Positions 38,685-49,470 are shown, counted from the stretch's first letter. The stretch is DNA of 64,000 bases from Bradyrhizobium sp. sBnM-33 (GCF_032917945.1 NZ_CP136624.1:7688001-7752000), one strand, 5' to 3'. Program-made: numbers and translations. Notes: generated by a model from the letters alone, not told the origin.

Positions 38685-39593
38685 CTAGCCGAGACCCAAC
38701 TTCTTGAAGGCCCTAGAAATATAGGACCCCTTGTTCTCGCTCGGCTCGAGACCGCCCGACTTTACAAGATTATAAGCGTCCTTGTACCAGCGGCTGTCAG
38801 GAAAATTGTGCCCAAGTACGGCTGCCGCCGTCTGCGCCTCGCCGACGATGCCGATCGCCATATACGCCTCAGTGAGCCGTGCCAGCGCTTCCTCGACATG
38901 CCGCGTGGTCTGGTAGCGGGTGACCACGGTCTTAAAGCGGTTGATGGCGGCGGTGTAGTCGCGCCGTTCCATGTAATAGCGGCCGACGTCCATTTCCTTG
39001 CCGGCGAGCTGGTCGCGCGCGCCTTCGAGCTTGGCCTTGGCGGAGTTGGCGTATTCCGAGGTCGGGTATTTGCGAATCACCTCTTCCAGCGCCGCGATCG
39101 CCTTTTCGGTGCGGCCCTGGTCGCGAGAGATGTCCGGGATCTGGTCGTAGTGCGAGGCGGCGATCAGATATTGCGCGTAGGCCGCGTCGGGACTGCCGGG
39201 ATGCAGCGTGACGTAACGCGTCGCGGCGCCGATGCAGCTATCGTAATCGCCGGCATTGTAAAAGGAGTAGGCCGACATCAGGAGCGATTTGCGCGCCCAG
39301 TCGGAATAAGGATGCTGACGGTCGACTTCCTCGAACTTCTTCGATGCCGCCTTCAGATCCTTGCGTTGGTTCATCAAGTACAAGCCCTCATTGTAGAGCT
39401 TGTCCGCGGGCTCCTCGTTGAAGGTGTCGTCCTTGGCGGTGAACTTGTCCCACAGCGCACCGGTGCCGCAGCCGCTCAAGGGAATGGCGAGCGCAATCAG
39501 GCCAGCCGCCAGCCGCAGCGACCGTGCGGCGCGAGCGAGGCTGGCGCGCCCGAGTGATTTGCCTGATTCGAGCGTCATACGCTGTGCCGACAT
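38685..39593 (-). CDS. bamD: Outer-membrane assembly lipoprotein BamD
   Basis: ATG at 39593 gives 302 residues. A basic N-terminus and hydrophobic stretch end in a lipobox, IALAIPLSGC (Cys about 42), so it is lipidated. Five TPR-like repeats follow, including LYNEGLYLMNQRKDLKAASKKFEEVDRQHPYSDWARKS (start motif LYNEGLYLMNQ) and YKDAYNLVKSGG at the end. BamD works with BamA in inserting outer-membrane proteins. The lpxC-bamD-recN order is typical of alphaproteobacteria. Confidence 0.93.
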   Translation of the reverse strand: MSAQRMTLESGKSLGRASLARAARSLRLAAGLIALAIPLSGCGTGALWDKFTAKDDTFNEEPADKLYNEGLYLMNQRKDLKAASKKFEEVDRQHPYSDWARKSLLMSAYSFYNAGDYDSCIGAATRYVTLHPGSPDAAYAQYLIAASHYDQIPDISRDQGRTEKAIAALEEVIRKYPTSEYANSAKAKLEGARDQLAGKEMDVGRYYMERRDYTAAINRFKTVVTRYQTTRHVEEALARLTEAYMAIGIVGEAQTAAAVLGHNFPDSRWYKDAYNLVKSGGLEPSENKGSYISRAFKKLGLG

Positions 39594-39917
39594 GGAATCT
39601 GTGACCTGACGCCTTTGATGCGGTTGATGACTGAGCCTGCCCGTCCATGAACCGCGGTCATGGATGCAATATCCCCGTGCCCCAAATTCTCCGAGCCCAG
39701 CGCGTTTGGTGCCCAATTCTTCAAGACCCGTGGCGCAACCGCAGGCCTCTGTAGCCGAAAAAAGGTCCTCAACCAACCGAATACGCAGCCAATTCGCCCG
39801 GATTAAGGCGGCTGAACGGCGTCCTTACCAATTGTGGTTACTACGGAAAACGCGCATGTACGGCCCGAAAAGTCCGGCATGTCGGAAAGCCAATATCAAC
39901 AGAATCCGCAAGCAAAG
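39594..39917. other. Intergenic region between lpxC and bamD
   Basis: These 324 bp contain no convincing coding frame on either strand. Minor A/T-rich stretches occur at 39752-39860. It presumably carries the bamD promoter. Confidence 0.5.
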
Positions 39918-40877
39918 TCAGGAAACGTCGGGACCATAGGCTGGGGCGATCATGCCGCCCACCATGCCCGCGCCGGCCTCGACATGGGCTCGGGGACGGC
40001 GTGCCGGTTCGGCCTCGACCACCCGCCAGGCGCTGCGATCGGCCAACAGGGCGGTCAGCACGGCGTGGTTCAGCTTGTGGCCGCCACGTACCGAACGGTA
40101 GGCGCCGAGCAGCGGCAAACCAGCCAGCGTCAAATCACCGACCGCATCCAGCGCCTTGTGGCGGGCGCATTCGTCGCTAAAGCGCAGCCCTTCGGTGTTG
40201 AGCAGGCGGGTTTCGTCGAACACCACCGTATTCTCAAACGAGGCGCCACGCGCAAAACCGGCGCTCCAGAGCCGCGCGACGTTATTCATGAAGCCAAAAG
40301 TCCGGGCACGTGAAATCTCGCGACGGAAGCTTTCGGGGCTGAGATCGATGGAATATTTCTGGCGACCGATCATGGCGTTGTTGAAATCGATCTCGACCTC
40401 GACGCGGAATCCGTTGCCATGCGGGCGCAACTCGCCAAAACTATCGCCGATCGCGACCTGCACCGGCTTCAGCACCTGAATGAAGCGGCGGGAGGCCGAC
40501 TGGGTGACGATGCCGGCCTGATCGATGGCGGCAACGAAAGCCGCCGCGCTGCCGTCCATAATCGGTACTTCGGGACCGTCGACTTCGATGATGGCGTTGT
40601 CGACACCCATGCCGCGCAGGGCAGCAAGGACATGTTCGGCGGTGGAAACCAGCGGACCTTCGCGGTCGCCAAGAACGGTCGCAAGATCGGTGGCGGTTAC
40701 GGAGGCGGCTACTGCGGGAACCTCGCGGTCGGCCTCATCCAGGCCGGTACGGACAAAAATAAAACCCGCATCCACAGGAGCAGGTCCAAGCGTCAGGCTG
40801 ACAGGTAATCCGGAATGAACGCCAACGCCCGTTACGGTGGCTTGCGACCGAAGCGTGGTTTGCCGGCTGAATTTCAT
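39918..40877 (-). CDS. lpxC: UDP-3-O-acyl-N-acetylglucosamine deacetylase
   Basis: ATG at 40877 begins MKFSRQTTLRSQATVTGVGVHSG, the family N-terminus, and gives 319 residues. Zinc ligands are in STAEHVLAALRGMGVDNA and SDECARHKALDAVGDLTLAG; EVDGPEVPIMDGSA and RTFGFMNNVARLWSAGFARG are also conserved. It carries out the committed step of lipid A synthesis. It lies downstream of ftsZ, as in most proteobacteria. Confidence 0.96.
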   Translation of the reverse strand: MKFSRQTTLRSQATVTGVGVHSGLPVSLTLGPAPVDAGFIFVRTGLDEADREVPAVAASVTATDLATVLGDREGPLVSTAEHVLAALRGMGVDNAIIEVDGPEVPIMDGSAAAFVAAIDQAGIVTQSASRRFIQVLKPVQVAIGDSFGELRPHGNGFRVEVEIDFNNAMIGRQKYSIDLSPESFRREISRARTFGFMNNVARLWSAGFARGASFENTVVFDETRLLNTEGLRFSDECARHKALDAVGDLTLAGLPLLGAYRSVRGGHKLNHAVLTALLADRSAWRVVEAEPARRPRAHVEAGAGMVGGMIAPAYGPDVS

Positions 40878-41171
40878 CGATAACTGCCCACTACCCGACT
40901 TAACCCAAAGACGGGAACCGCGCGCTAGCGCCGATTCGCGTTCTAGGCATCCCCAAGTCACGGCAGACCATAGTCATTGCCCCATAGCGCACAACTCACG
41001 CTTCTTTACGGATTGTTACCCTATCTCTGCCGCAATCGCGCCAAGGGTTAACCAAATTCCGGCACGGCCAGACGCTGTTCGAGCTTGGACATCTGATCAC
41101 GAGATGAATAATTAATGATTTAAAATCAGTTGGTTGGCCGAGCCGCCGAATCTCGGCACCGGCCAAAGAGA
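40878..41171. other. Intergenic region between ftsZ and lpxC
   Basis: About 290 bp without a gene. It is locally A/T-rich (41100-41130) and holds GGTTAACCAAAT at 41045-41056, a possible CtrA half-site. It presumably holds the lpxC promoter. Confidence 0.4.
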
Positions 41172-41200
41172 AGGGCCCCGGCTGTTCTAGCCGGGGCCCT
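41172..41200 (-). terminator. Terminator downstream of ftsZ
   Basis: AGGGCCCCGGC at 41172-41182 pairs perfectly with GCCGGGGCCCT at 41190-41200 around a 7-nt loop, 28 nt after the ftsZ stop. T-rich sequence follows on both strands, so it separates the dcw transcript from lpxC. Confidence 0.75.
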
Positions 41201-41227
41201 TTGGATCACCTCGATTGTAACAAAAGC

Positions 41228-43009
41228 TCAGTTGGCCTGGCGCCGGAGGAAGGCCGGGATATCAAGATGGTCGTCGCCCTGTGGCGCCGGTGCAACAGGT
41301 ACCGGGCGGCCGTGGGCGTCCAGACCCTGCGGCGCCGGGCGCTTTGCATACTCTGATACCGGCTCCTGATTCGCCATTTGCTGGGCGACGGTGCGCTGCG
41401 GCTTGCGTTCAGGCAGCGGCGGCAGCGGCGCCATCGACGGGCCGGAGGCACGTGCTGCGATCGGCGGCTCGGTCTCTTCGTCGCGGCGGCCGAGGCCGAC
41501 ATTGGCGAGCCGCTGCAACAGCGACAGCCGCGTCTTCTGCGGGTGCTCCTCCTCAGGCTCGCCGCGGGCGTGCCGGATCTCGGCCTGGGCGGGCATCGGC
41601 AGGTCCTCGAACTTCGGCATCCGCGGCGCACGGGCCGGCGGACGTTCGGCCGCCTGCGGGATGAAGGTTTCGGGCGTCGCCGGCGCCTCCGGCTCGAGGC
41701 GGGCAGCCTCCTTGTGATCCGGGAACAGCGTCGGCTTCTGCGCGATCGGGCGAACCGTGACGTCGCCATAGGACGCCGGCTGGATCGGAGCCTGTTGCGG
41801 CGTCTCAACCGCCGCGGCGATCGCGGCGAGCGCTGCACGCTCGACATTATTGGACGAACGTTGCGCCGGCGCGGCGGCAGGTGCCGAAGCAACCGCCTGG
41901 GGCGCAGCCGTCGGCTCGAGCTTCTGGGCGCGTTCGGCCAGGCGCGCATTGTCGGCGCGCAAGCGAGCGGTCAGTTCAGCCAGCCGGTTGTCCGGCGAAG
42001 ACGTGGCGGCGACGGCGGGAGTGGCCGCGTTGCGCGCGATCTGCGACTGGTCGATGCCGGTGGCGACCACGGAAACGCGGATGATGCCGTCGAGCGATTC
42101 GTCGAAGGTGGCGCCGACGATGATGTTGGCGTCCTGGTCGACTTCCTCGCGAATCCGCGTCGCGGCTTCGTCGACTTCGAACAAGGTGAGGTCCTTGCCA
42201 CCGGTGATCGAGATCAACAGGCCGCGCGCACCCTTCATCGAGGAATCGTCGATCAGCGGGTTGGCAATCGCGGCTTCGGCCGCAGTCAGCGCGCGCTTCT
42301 CGCCGGTCGCCTCGCCGGTGCCCATCATCGCCTTGCCCATCTCGCGCATCACCGCACGGACGTCGGCGAAGTCGAGATTGATTAGGCCTTCCTTCACCAT
42401 CAGATCGGTGATGCAGGCGACGCCCGAATAGAGCACCTGGTCGGCCATCGCAAAGGCGTCGGCGAAGGTGGTCTTTTCGTTGGCGACCCGGAACAGGTTC
42501 TGATTCGGGATGATCAGCAGCGTGTCCACCACCTTGTGCAGTTCGGCGATGCCGGACTCGGCGGTGCGCATGCGGCGCTGGCCTTCGAAATGGAAGGGCT
42601 TGGTGACGACGCCGACGGTGAGGATGCCCATGTCGCGCGCGGTCTTGGCGATCACCGGAGCGGCGCCGGTGCCGGTGCCGCCGCCCATGCCGGCGGTGAC
42701 GAACACCATGTTGGCGCCCGAGAGATGGTCGCGCAGCTCGTCGATCACTTCCTGCGCCGCCGCCGCGCCGATATCAGGTTGAGACCCCGCGCCGAGGCCC
42801 TGCGTCACCTGGGTGCCCATCTGCACGATGCGCTGGGCCTTCGACATGGTCAGCGCCTGCGCGTCGGTGTTGGCGACGACGAAATCGACCCCCTGCAACC
42901 CGGCAGTGATCATGTTGTTGACGGCATTGCCGCCTGCTCCACCGACGCCGAAGACGGTAATCCGCGGTTTTAGCTCGCTGATGTCAGGGGGGGTCAGATT
43001 GAGTGCCAT
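41228..43009 (-). CDS. ftsZ: Cell division protein FtsZ with a long C-terminal linker
   Basis: ATG at 43009, preceded by GAGG, gives 593 residues; 61 upstream codons are not FtsZ. The GTPase core holds [15 protein letters not shown], the tubulin signature [13 protein letters not shown] (about 108-120) and the T7 loop [11 protein letters not shown]. From about residue 320 to 575 there is a disordered linker rich in A, P, E and R, about 250 residues where E. coli has about 50. The end [15 protein letters not shown] is the conserved C-terminal peptide that binds FtsA and other partners. It polymerises into the division ring. Confidence 0.97.
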   Translation of the reverse strand: MALNLTPPDISELKPRITVFGVGGAGGNAVNNMITAGLQGVDFVVANTDAQALTMSKAQRIVQMGTQVTQGLGAGSQPDIGAAAAQEVIDELRDHLSGANMVFVTAGMGGGTGTGAAPVIAKTARDMGILTVGVVTKPFHFEGQRRMRTAESGIAELHKVVDTLLIIPNQNLFRVANEKTTFADAFAMADQVLYSGVACITDLMVKEGLINLDFADVRAVMREMGKAMMGTGEATGEKRALTAAEAAIANPLIDDSSMKGARGLLISITGGKDLTLFEVDEAATRIREEVDQDANIIVGATFDESLDGIIRVSVVATGIDQSQIARNAATPAVAATSSPDNRLAELTARLRADNARLAERAQKLEPTAAPQAVASAPAAAPAQRSSNNVERAALAAIAAAVETPQQAPIQPASYGDVTVRPIAQKPTLFPDHKEAARLEPEAPATPETFIPQAAERPPARAPRMPKFEDLPMPAQAEIRHARGEPEEEHPQKTRLSLLQRLANVGLGRRDEETEPPIAARASGPSMAPLPPLPERKPQRTVAQQMANQEPVSEYAKRPAPQGLDAHGRPVPVAPAPQGDDHLDIPAFLRRQAN

Positions 43010-43097
43010 GGTTGCCTCTCTTACGACGCGCGCGTTGGTTCGCCCCGGCCGGCGGCCGCGGGATTTGGTGAAAATCGTTTGGTCACAGGACCGGTCA

Positions 43098-44417
43098 TCA
43101 GAAGCCCTCGCGAAGCCATCGTCCGACCTTGCCAAAATAGCCGTCTGTCCCTGTCTTGAGCTGCCGCGTATGCCGCGGTTCGACGTGTTCAAGATGAGCG
43201 TATTGCGGATAGACCAGGAGGCCGGTGGGAACCGCGAACGAAGCGCTCTTGGCCTCGTTAGGCAGCCGGCCGAAACCGAGCGGACGGCCGATCCGGACCG
43301 GCCGGTTGAGAATGCGCGTGGCGAGTTCGACGGTGCCGGTGAGCTGAGAAGCGCCGCCGCTCAACACAACCCGCGCCCTCGGCTCTGCCGCAAAGGGGGA
43401 ATCCGCGAGCCGGTCACGGACCATTTCAAAAATCTCCTCGGCGCGATGCCGGACGATGTTGGCAATCGTGGCGCGCGAGACGATCTGCGGAGCATCGTGT
43501 TCCTCGCCCGCAGTCGGTACAGACATCAGCTCGCGCGCGTCGGACCCGCCGGTCAGCACGGTGCCATATAACGTCTTGATTCGCTCGGCATCCGCAATGC
43601 ATGCGCCGACGCCGCGTGCAAGATCCATCGTGACGTGCTGGCCGCCGAGCGCAAATCCGCTCGCGTGCACGAAGCGGCCGCCGGAATAAGTCGCAATCGT
43701 GGTCGATCCGGCCCCCATTTCGACCACGGCGGCGCCGAGATCGGCCTCGTCGTCGGTCAACACGGACAGGCCTGCGACATAAGGACTCGCCGCCATGGCC
43801 TCGACGTTGAGATGGCAGCGCTCGACCACCAGCATCAGGTTGCGCGCGACGGTGGCATCGGCCGTCACCACCTGCATGTCGACGCCGAACTGCCGCGCGA
43901 CCATGCCGCGGGGGTCGCGGATGCCCTTGACGCCGTCCAGCGCGTAACCAACGGGGAGCGCGTGCAGCACGGTGCGGCCTTCGCCGGTGGCATGACGCAT
44001 ACCGGTGGAGGTCACCCGGGTGACGTCATCAGAGGTGACCGAGCCGCCTCTGATATCGGCGGCCGCCTCGACGAGCTGCCCCTGCAACCGGCCGCCGGAA
44101 ACCGACAGCAATATTGATTCAACGCGGACCTTGGCCATGCGCTCGGCCAGCGCCACCGCCTGCCGCACCGCCTGCTCGCACTCGGCGAGATCGACCACGG
44201 CGCCCGCCTTGACGCCGCGCGACTGGATCTGGCTATAGCCGATCAGTTCGACCGCATGGGTGCGACCGCGCAGCGCGTCGCTCGGTGGCGACGGCTTCAG
44301 CCGCGCGATCATGCAGGCGATCTTGCTGGTGCCGACATCGAGCGAGGCCACCAGCGCCGTACGCTTGTGGTCGACGGGCCGTGTCTTCGGGGTCTGGTTG
44401 CGATCGAGGCCGGTCAT
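43098..44417 (-). CDS. ftsA: Cell division protein FtsA
   Basis: This is a 439-residue actin-like protein. Phosphate 1 is [19 protein letters not shown], phosphate 2 is [19 protein letters not shown], and the adenosine motif is [17 protein letters not shown]. The C-terminal [18 protein letters not shown] is the amphipathic membrane-targeting helix. Its start overlaps the ftsQ stop by ATGA. It tethers FtsZ filaments to the membrane. Confidence 0.96.
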   Translation of the reverse strand: MTGLDRNQTPKTRPVDHKRTALVASLDVGTSKIACMIARLKPSPPSDALRGRTHAVELIGYSQIQSRGVKAGAVVDLAECEQAVRQAVALAERMAKVRVESILLSVSGGRLQGQLVEAAADIRGGSVTSDDVTRVTSTGMRHATGEGRTVLHALPVGYALDGVKGIRDPRGMVARQFGVDMQVVTADATVARNLMLVVERCHLNVEAMAASPYVAGLSVLTDDEADLGAAVVEMGAGSTTIATYSGGRFVHASGFALGGQHVTMDLARGVGACIADAERIKTLYGTVLTGGSDARELMSVPTAGEEHDAPQIVSRATIANIVRHRAEEIFEMVRDRLADSPFAAEPRARVVLSGGASQLTGTVELATRILNRPVRIGRPLGFGRLPNEAKSASFAVPTGLLVYPQYAHLEHVEPRHTRQLKTGTDGYFGKVGRWLREGF

Positions 44418-45403
44418 GCTGAATCACCGGCCTTCTTCTTGGTCTTCTTGTCCTTGAACAGTTCTTCGCGGGCCTTGGCCGCGTCTTCCGACAATTGCAC
44501 CGTCAGCCGGTCCGGCAGGCGCATGTCGACGGCGACGATGTCGCGCGAGAACAGCCGGTCTTCCTTGTCGAGCTTGCTCAACATCGCTAGCGCGTTGCCG
44601 ACGTCGTTCTCCGGCAGGCGAACGTCGAGGCCGTCCTTCAGCCGCAAATTCCAGCGCCGTTCGCCGACCAGGATTGCGGCCTTGGTTACCGAGCGGACCT
44701 GCGGATAGCGGTCGAGCAGCGCGAGGAAATCACGGGCCCTGACATCGGCACCCTTGCCCACCACCAGCGGCAGCGTCGCGAAGCGGCGCGACACATAGGG
44801 CTCCAGCACCGCGCCGTCCTCGGAGATTACGGACAGCCGGCCGTCCTGCTGCCACAGCGCAAACGCCGTGCGCTCGACGATGTCGACCTGCAACTGGCCG
44901 GGATAAAGCTTCAGGATGGTCGCGTCTGAAATCCATGGGTTGGCCTTGAGCCTGTCGCGCACGGTGGCCGCATCGAGAAACAACAGTGAGGAGCGCCCGT
45001 TGACGCCGCCGATCGCGAGCACCTCGTCCTGGCTCAAGTGCTTGCGGCCGTTGATGACGACGGTCGTGATGCGGAACCCGGCCGAATTGGCCAGCGTGTT
45101 GCGGGCGTCGCTGAGCGCCGCCGTGAATTCGTCGACGTGACCGCCCTTGACGATACCAAGACCGGCGCTGCCGAGCAGTATCAGCACGGTCAAGGCAATG
45201 CCGGTACGGTTCGGCAGATAGCGTTCGACCAGAAGGACCAGGCGATTCGACGGCTCGCGATCGATCGTGGGCTTCGCCGGGACGCGAGCGCGACGGCCCA
45301 GCCGCTCGCGCAGCAGCACGACCGCTCCAATAGCGGCTGCTTTCAGGTCAGCCTGGGGCCCCACCGATCTCAGCGACCGCGTGAGGCGTCCTGCACCATC
45401 CAT
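44414..45403 (-). CDS. ftsQ: Cell division protein FtsQ
   Basis: ATG at 45403 (MDGAGRLTRSLRS...) gives 329 residues; an in-frame extension to 45535 is possible but weaker. A cytoplasmic basic N-terminus, one membrane helix (about 85-105, GIALTVLILLGSAGLGIVKGG), a POTRA domain (FRITTVVINGRKHLSQDEVLAIGG) and the FtsQ beta domain (NPWISDATILKLYPGQLQVDIVER) are in the right order. It is a scaffold of the divisome in the periplasm. The C-terminal tail is lysine-rich ([14 protein letters not shown]). Confidence 0.92.
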   Translation of the reverse strand: MDGAGRLTRSLRSVGPQADLKAAAIGAVVLLRERLGRRARVPAKPTIDREPSNRLVLLVERYLPNRTGIALTVLILLGSAGLGIVKGGHVDEFTAALSDARNTLANSAGFRITTVVINGRKHLSQDEVLAIGGVNGRSSLLFLDAATVRDRLKANPWISDATILKLYPGQLQVDIVERTAFALWQQDGRLSVISEDGAVLEPYVSRRFATLPLVVGKGADVRARDFLALLDRYPQVRSVTKAAILVGERRWNLRLKDGLDVRLPENDVGNALAMLSKLDKEDRLFSRDIVAVDMRLPDRLTVQLSEDAAKAREELFKDKKTKKKAGDSA

Positions 45404-45705
45404 TGCACGAGCCTGTCCAAGTGTTGTTCCCGCAAGCTTTTTTGCGAGTCCTGGCTCAGATGACGCCTCGGCCGTGTCGGACTTAAGTGCTGACCTGAAG
45501 TCGGAACAGCGCACACCCCGGCAGCCAAGCGCCACATGCGCCGCCAGCGTTAACCTTCGGACTTACTGGTAAACAAAGTGTAAAATCGGGGGGCTGCGGA
45601 AACGTTTTGGTGCGTCTTTTGAGTAGTTTGTCGGCCAACTGTTAGGATTTTGAAACAATTTTAGTGGTCGGGCGGTGGTTCCCCGTTAACGACCGGCCGG
45701 GCCGG
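45404..45705. other. Intergenic region between ddl and ftsQ
   Basis: The 302 bp include an unusually A/T-rich part (45560-45665) with GTTAAC elements at 45549 and 45692. It is the largest untranslated gap inside the dcw series apart from that in front of rsmH, and it probably contains a promoter for ftsQAZ. No gene is seen. Confidence 0.5.
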
Positions 45706-46698
45706 TCAAGCCCGCTCCCGGCTGCGCCGTTCGGCCAGGGCGATCTGGTCACGCAGGAAATCCGGGAACTCGATCCCCTGGGCCTTGAGCGCCTTCGGGT
45801 AGAGCGAGGCCGCGGTCAGGCCCGGCAAGGTATTGGTTTCAAGGTAAACCGGTCCGTTCGCCGAGACGATGAAGTCCGTCCGGGAATAGCCGGTGCAGGA
45901 GAGCGCTTTGTGCGCCCGCAACGCCTGATCCTGCAGTTGCGCAGTGATTTCCGGAGAAAAGCGCCCAGGGCAGATCTCCTGAGTCGATTTGAGCAGATAT
46001 TTGGCCGTGTAGTCGAAGGTGCCCTCCCCCGGGACAATCTCGATCGGCGGCAGCGACATCAACGTGCCATCCGATTGCTCCAGCACGCCGCAGGTTGCTT
46101 CCACACCCGCGATGAAGGGCTCGATCAGATAGTCTTCGGTCTTGGCGGCGTTGCGGACCGCGACGAGGTCCTGCTTGGCGTTGACGAAGATCAGGCCGTA
46201 GCTCGATCCGTCCCGCGCCGGCTTTGCGATCAGCCTTCCGTATTCGCCAAACGCTGCGTCGATGTTTTCCAGGGCGATGCCTGCCGGCGCGGGGACGCCG
46301 GCAATCGCCACAAACCGTTTGGCGGCGACCTTGTCGAAGGCGAGGTTCGACGATGCCGAGCCGGACCCGGTGAAGGGAATGCCGCGCATTTCGCACATCG
46401 CCTGCAGTTCGCCATTCTCGGCACGGCCGCCGTGCAGCCCGAGCACCAGCACACGGTCCTCGGCTTTCGCTCTGTCGAGCGCGGCTTCCAGCGCAATGCC
46501 GCGACTGCTCGGTGTGAATTCATCCTCAAAGGGACGCGAATGCTCAAGCAGCTCCTTTGAACTGACCTCATGAACGGTGTCCGCCACATGCCAGAACCAG
46601 AGATCGGCTTCCGGCAACGCGCGGTGCAACGCCTGCGCGCTCGCCACCGAAACCAGGCGCTCTTTATTGGTGCCGCCAAAGAGAATGGTCGTTCGCAT
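45706..46698 (-). CDS. ddl: D-alanine--D-alanine ligase (divergent ATP-grasp type)
   Basis: This is a 330-residue protein in the ddl position of the dcw cluster. The N-terminus MRTTILFGGTNKERLVSVASA replaces the usual GGxSxEREVSLxS. Ddl features remain: LGLHGGRAENGELQAMCEMRGIPFTGSGSASSNLAFDK, an ATP-grasp core with LIAKPARDGSSYGL, and the metal-ligand end TGYSRTDFIVSANGPVYLETNTLPGLT. It makes the D-Ala-D-Ala dipeptide used by MurF. The GGxNKE start is unlike DdlB of enteric bacteria, so another dipeptide specificity cannot be excluded. Confidence 0.8.
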   Translation of the reverse strand: MRTTILFGGTNKERLVSVASAQALHRALPEADLWFWHVADTVHEVSSKELLEHSRPFEDEFTPSSRGIALEAALDRAKAEDRVLVLGLHGGRAENGELQAMCEMRGIPFTGSGSASSNLAFDKVAAKRFVAIAGVPAPAGIALENIDAAFGEYGRLIAKPARDGSSYGLIFVNAKQDLVAVRNAAKTEDYLIEPFIAGVEATCGVLEQSDGTLMSLPPIEIVPGEGTFDYTAKYLLKSTQEICPGRFSPEITAQLQDQALRAHKALSCTGYSRTDFIVSANGPVYLETNTLPGLTAASLYPKALKAQGIEFPDFLRDQIALAERRSRERA

Positions 46699-46714
46699 CA
46701 GCCTCTACCTATCC

Positions 46715-46813
46715 GTCATTCCGGGGCGATGCGAAGCATCGAACCCGGAATCCCTTTCCCATGCTACCTCGAGATTCCGGGTTCGCGTTGCGCGCGCCCG
46801 ACCCGGAATGACG
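46715..46813. repeat. Intergenic repeat (GTCATTCCGGGG family), best-preserved copy
   Basis: GTCATTCCGGGGCGATGCGA starts it and CCCGGAATGAC ends it. The inner arms GAACCCGGAATC and GAGATTCCGGGTTCG pair. It ends about one base from the murB stop codon. Confidence 0.8.
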
Positions 46814-46814
46814 A

Positions 46815-47735
46815 CTATGCGGAAATTCCGATCCGCTTGATTTCCCAATGTAGCTCTATCCCAGAATTCGCTTTAACCCGCTCGCGCACGATTTCGCCCA
46901 GCGTTTCAATATCATGCCCGGTGGCGTTGCCGGTGTTGATGAGGAAATTGCAGTGCATTTCCGAGACCTCCGCGCCGCCGACGCGAAGCCCGCGGCAGCC
47001 GGCGGCGTCGATCAGTTTCCAGGCGCTGTTGCCGGGCGGATTCTTGAAGGTGGAGCCACCGGTCTTTTCGCGAATCGGCTGCGCGGTTTCGCGATGGGTC
47101 TGCACCTCGCTCATCCGCGCGCGAATGGTTTCGGCGTCCGTGATCTGCCCGCGAAACCGCGCGGAGGTGAAGATGATTGAGGGATCGACGCCGCTGTTGC
47201 GGTAGACGAACTTCATGTCGGCATTGGAGAAGACATGCTTCGTACCGTCACGGCCGATGCCGGTCGCCTCGACCAGCACGTCCTTGGTCTCGCTTCCATT
47301 GGCGCCGGCATTCATCCGCAGGGCGCCACCGATGCTGCCGGGAATCCCGAAGAAGAATTCCACGCCGCCGATGCCGGCCGCCGCCGCCGTTTCCGCCACG
47401 CGCTTGTCGAGCGCGGCCGTGCCGGCAGTGACAGTGTCACCTGAAGCCGAAGTCTCGCCAAACGCCCGCGGCGACAGTCGGATCACCACGCCCGGCATAC
47501 CGCCGTCGCGCACGATCAAATTGGAGCCGACGCCGACGACATAAACCGGCAGCTCCTTTGGAAGCAGCCTTAAGAAGTAAGCGAGATCGTCTTCATCCGC
47601 CGGCGTGAACAGCACCTGCGCCGGGCCGCCGACGCGAAACCAGGTCAACTCGGCGAGCGACTGGTTCGCCAGGAGGCGCCCGCGCAAGTCCGGCATCGCG
47701 GCTTTCAGATCGGGCGTGATGTCGGGAAAGGTCAT
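46815..47735 (-). CDS. murB: UDP-N-acetylenolpyruvoylglucosamine reductase
   Basis: ATG at 47735 ([19 protein letters not shown]...) gives 306 residues; a second ATG at 47774 adds 13. FAD-binding residues are in [28 protein letters not shown] and [22 protein letters not shown], and the active site region is [21 protein letters not shown]. The catalytic Ser is in [26 protein letters not shown]. This is the type I/II enzyme of cytoplasmic muropeptide synthesis. Confidence 0.95.
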   Translation of the reverse strand: MTFPDITPDLKAAMPDLRGRLLANQSLAELTWFRVGGPAQVLFTPADEDDLAYFLRLLPKELPVYVVGVGSNLIVRDGGMPGVVIRLSPRAFGETSASGDTVTAGTAALDKRVAETAAAAGIGGVEFFFGIPGSIGGALRMNAGANGSETKDVLVEATGIGRDGTKHVFSNADMKFVYRNSGVDPSIIFTSARFRGQITDAETIRARMSEVQTHRETAQPIREKTGGSTFKNPPGNSAWKLIDAAGCRGLRVGGAEVSEMHCNFLINTGNATGHDIETLGEIVRERVKANSGIELHWEIKRIGISA

Positions 47736-47806
47736 GTCGCGCCAACCGTCTCGCGATATGACTTGAGACGACATCGCGTCGCGTTTGACGCCGTCGCCCG
47801 GGGCTT

Positions 47807-47987
47807 ACCCCTCTCCCCAACCCTCCCCCGCAAGGGGGGAGGGAGCCTGAGCAGCGTGCTCACCTCACGTTGTCGTTGTCTAACGGCTGCTCCAGAGTGC
47901 TTGCGAGTTCGAAGAATAGAGCGAGTGAGGAACGCACTGGCGGGAGGGTTCCCTCCCCCCTTGCGGGGGAGGGTTAGGGAGAGGGGT
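47807..47987. repeat. Long inverted repeat between murC and murB
   Basis: ACCCCTCTCCCCAACCCTCC begins a roughly 38-nt arm (47807-47844), and its near-perfect complement ends at 47987 (GGAGGGTTAGGGAGAGGGGT). The loop is about 105 bp. Each arm has its own small hairpin (CCCCCGCAAGGGGG). It occupies most of the 316-bp gap, which holds no gene. A related arm sequence occurs in the insertion in the helicase gene. Confidence 0.8.
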
Positions 47988-48051
47988 GGCGGCAAACGCC
48001 GGCCGTCATGGCTAAGCTTCCCTTCAACGTCCCCGAAGATAGTAGTCATCA

Positions 48052-49455
48052 TCACCCCAACGCCTTCAATTCGGCGGGCAGCGCGTAGGCCCATTGCGTG
48101 ATGTTGCCGGCCCCTAAGCAGACGACGAGGTCGCCGGGCTGCGCAATTCTACGGACGAGTTTTGCCAGTTCCGTCGAACTCGGCAGCGGGATCACTTCAC
48201 GATGGCCATGCGCGCGCAGGCCGAGTACAAAATGGTCGCGGTCGATGCCTTCGATCGGCGCCTCGCCGGCCGGATAGACCTCGGCGACGATGACTGCATC
48301 GGCATCGTTGAAGCAGGTACAGAATTCCTCGAACAGCGATTGCAGGCGGGTGAAGCGGTGCGGCTGCACCACGGCGATGATCTTGCCGCCATAGGAGTCA
48401 CGCGCGGCCTTCAATACCGCGGCGATCTCGACGGGGTGATGGCCATAATCGTCGATGACGGTGACGCCGTTCCACTCGCCGGTCCTGGTGAAGCGGCGCT
48501 TGACGCCGCCGAAACTAGCGATCGACTTGCGGATCGCTTCGTCGGAAATGCCCAGTTCGTGTGCCACCGCAATCGCCGCCGTCGCATTCGACGCGTTGTG
48601 CCGGCCCGGCATCGGTAACACGATGTCCGTTATCTCGTGCGAGGCCTCGGTCTTGCGGTTGCGGATCGCAACCTTGAACTTCGATCCGCCCGCGACCGGC
48701 GTCAGCTCCATCAGCCGCGCGTCGGCCTGCGGGTTTTCACCATAGGTGATGATGCGGCGGTCCTCGATCCGGCCGACGATGCTCTGCACCACCGGGTGAT
48801 CGATGCACATCACCGCAAAGCCGTAGAACGGCACGTTCTCCACGAAATTGCGGAACGCGTCCTGGATTGCCTCGAAGGTCTTGAAATGATCGAGATGCTC
48901 GGGGTCGACATTGGTGACGATGGCGACGTCGGTCGGCAGTTTCAGAAACGTGCCGTCGCTCTCGTCGGCTTCAACCACCATCCAATCGCCCGCCCCCAGC
49001 CGCGCGTTGGTGCCGTAGGCGTTGATGATGCCGCCATTGATCACCGTCGGGTCGAGATTGCCGCCATCGAGCAACGCTGCGACCATCGAGGTCGTCGTGG
49101 TCTTGCCATGGGTGCCGGCAATGGCGACACAGCTTTTCAACCGCATCAGCTCGGCCAGCATTTCGGCACGACGCACCACCGGGATGCGCTGCGCGCGCGC
49201 CGCCATCAGTTCGGGATTATCGCGCTTGATCGCGGTCGAGACCACGACTACGTCGGCGCCGTCGACATTCTCGGTCTTGTGGCCGACCGAGACCTTGACG
49301 CCCTTCTCCCGCAGCCGCGCGACATTGCCGCTTTCGGAGGCGTCCGAACCCTGCACGGTGTAACCGAGATTGCACAGCACCTCGGCGATGCCGCTCATGC
49401 CGATGCCGCCGATCCCGACGAAGTGAATGGGTCCGATCTCGCGCGGCAGTCTCAT
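48052..49455 (-). CDS. murC: UDP-N-acetylmuramate--L-alanine ligase
   Basis: This is a 467-residue Mur ligase. N-terminal UDP-binding [21 protein letters not shown], the ATP loop [19 protein letters not shown], the central [29 protein letters not shown], and the third domain [23 protein letters not shown] are all conserved. It adds L-Ala to UDP-MurNAc. Confidence 0.97.
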   Translation of the reverse strand: MRLPREIGPIHFVGIGGIGMSGIAEVLCNLGYTVQGSDASESGNVARLREKGVKVSVGHKTENVDGADVVVVSTAIKRDNPELMAARAQRIPVVRRAEMLAELMRLKSCVAIAGTHGKTTTTSMVAALLDGGNLDPTVINGGIINAYGTNARLGAGDWMVVEADESDGTFLKLPTDVAIVTNVDPEHLDHFKTFEAIQDAFRNFVENVPFYGFAVMCIDHPVVQSIVGRIEDRRIITYGENPQADARLMELTPVAGGSKFKVAIRNRKTEASHEITDIVLPMPGRHNASNATAAIAVAHELGISDEAIRKSIASFGGVKRRFTRTGEWNGVTVIDDYGHHPVEIAAVLKAARDSYGGKIIAVVQPHRFTRLQSLFEEFCTCFNDADAVIVAEVYPAGEAPIEGIDRDHFVLGLRAHGHREVIPLPSSTELAKLVRRIAQPGDLVVCLGAGNITQWAYALPAELKALG

Positions 49456-49470
49456 GGATCATCCCTTGGC

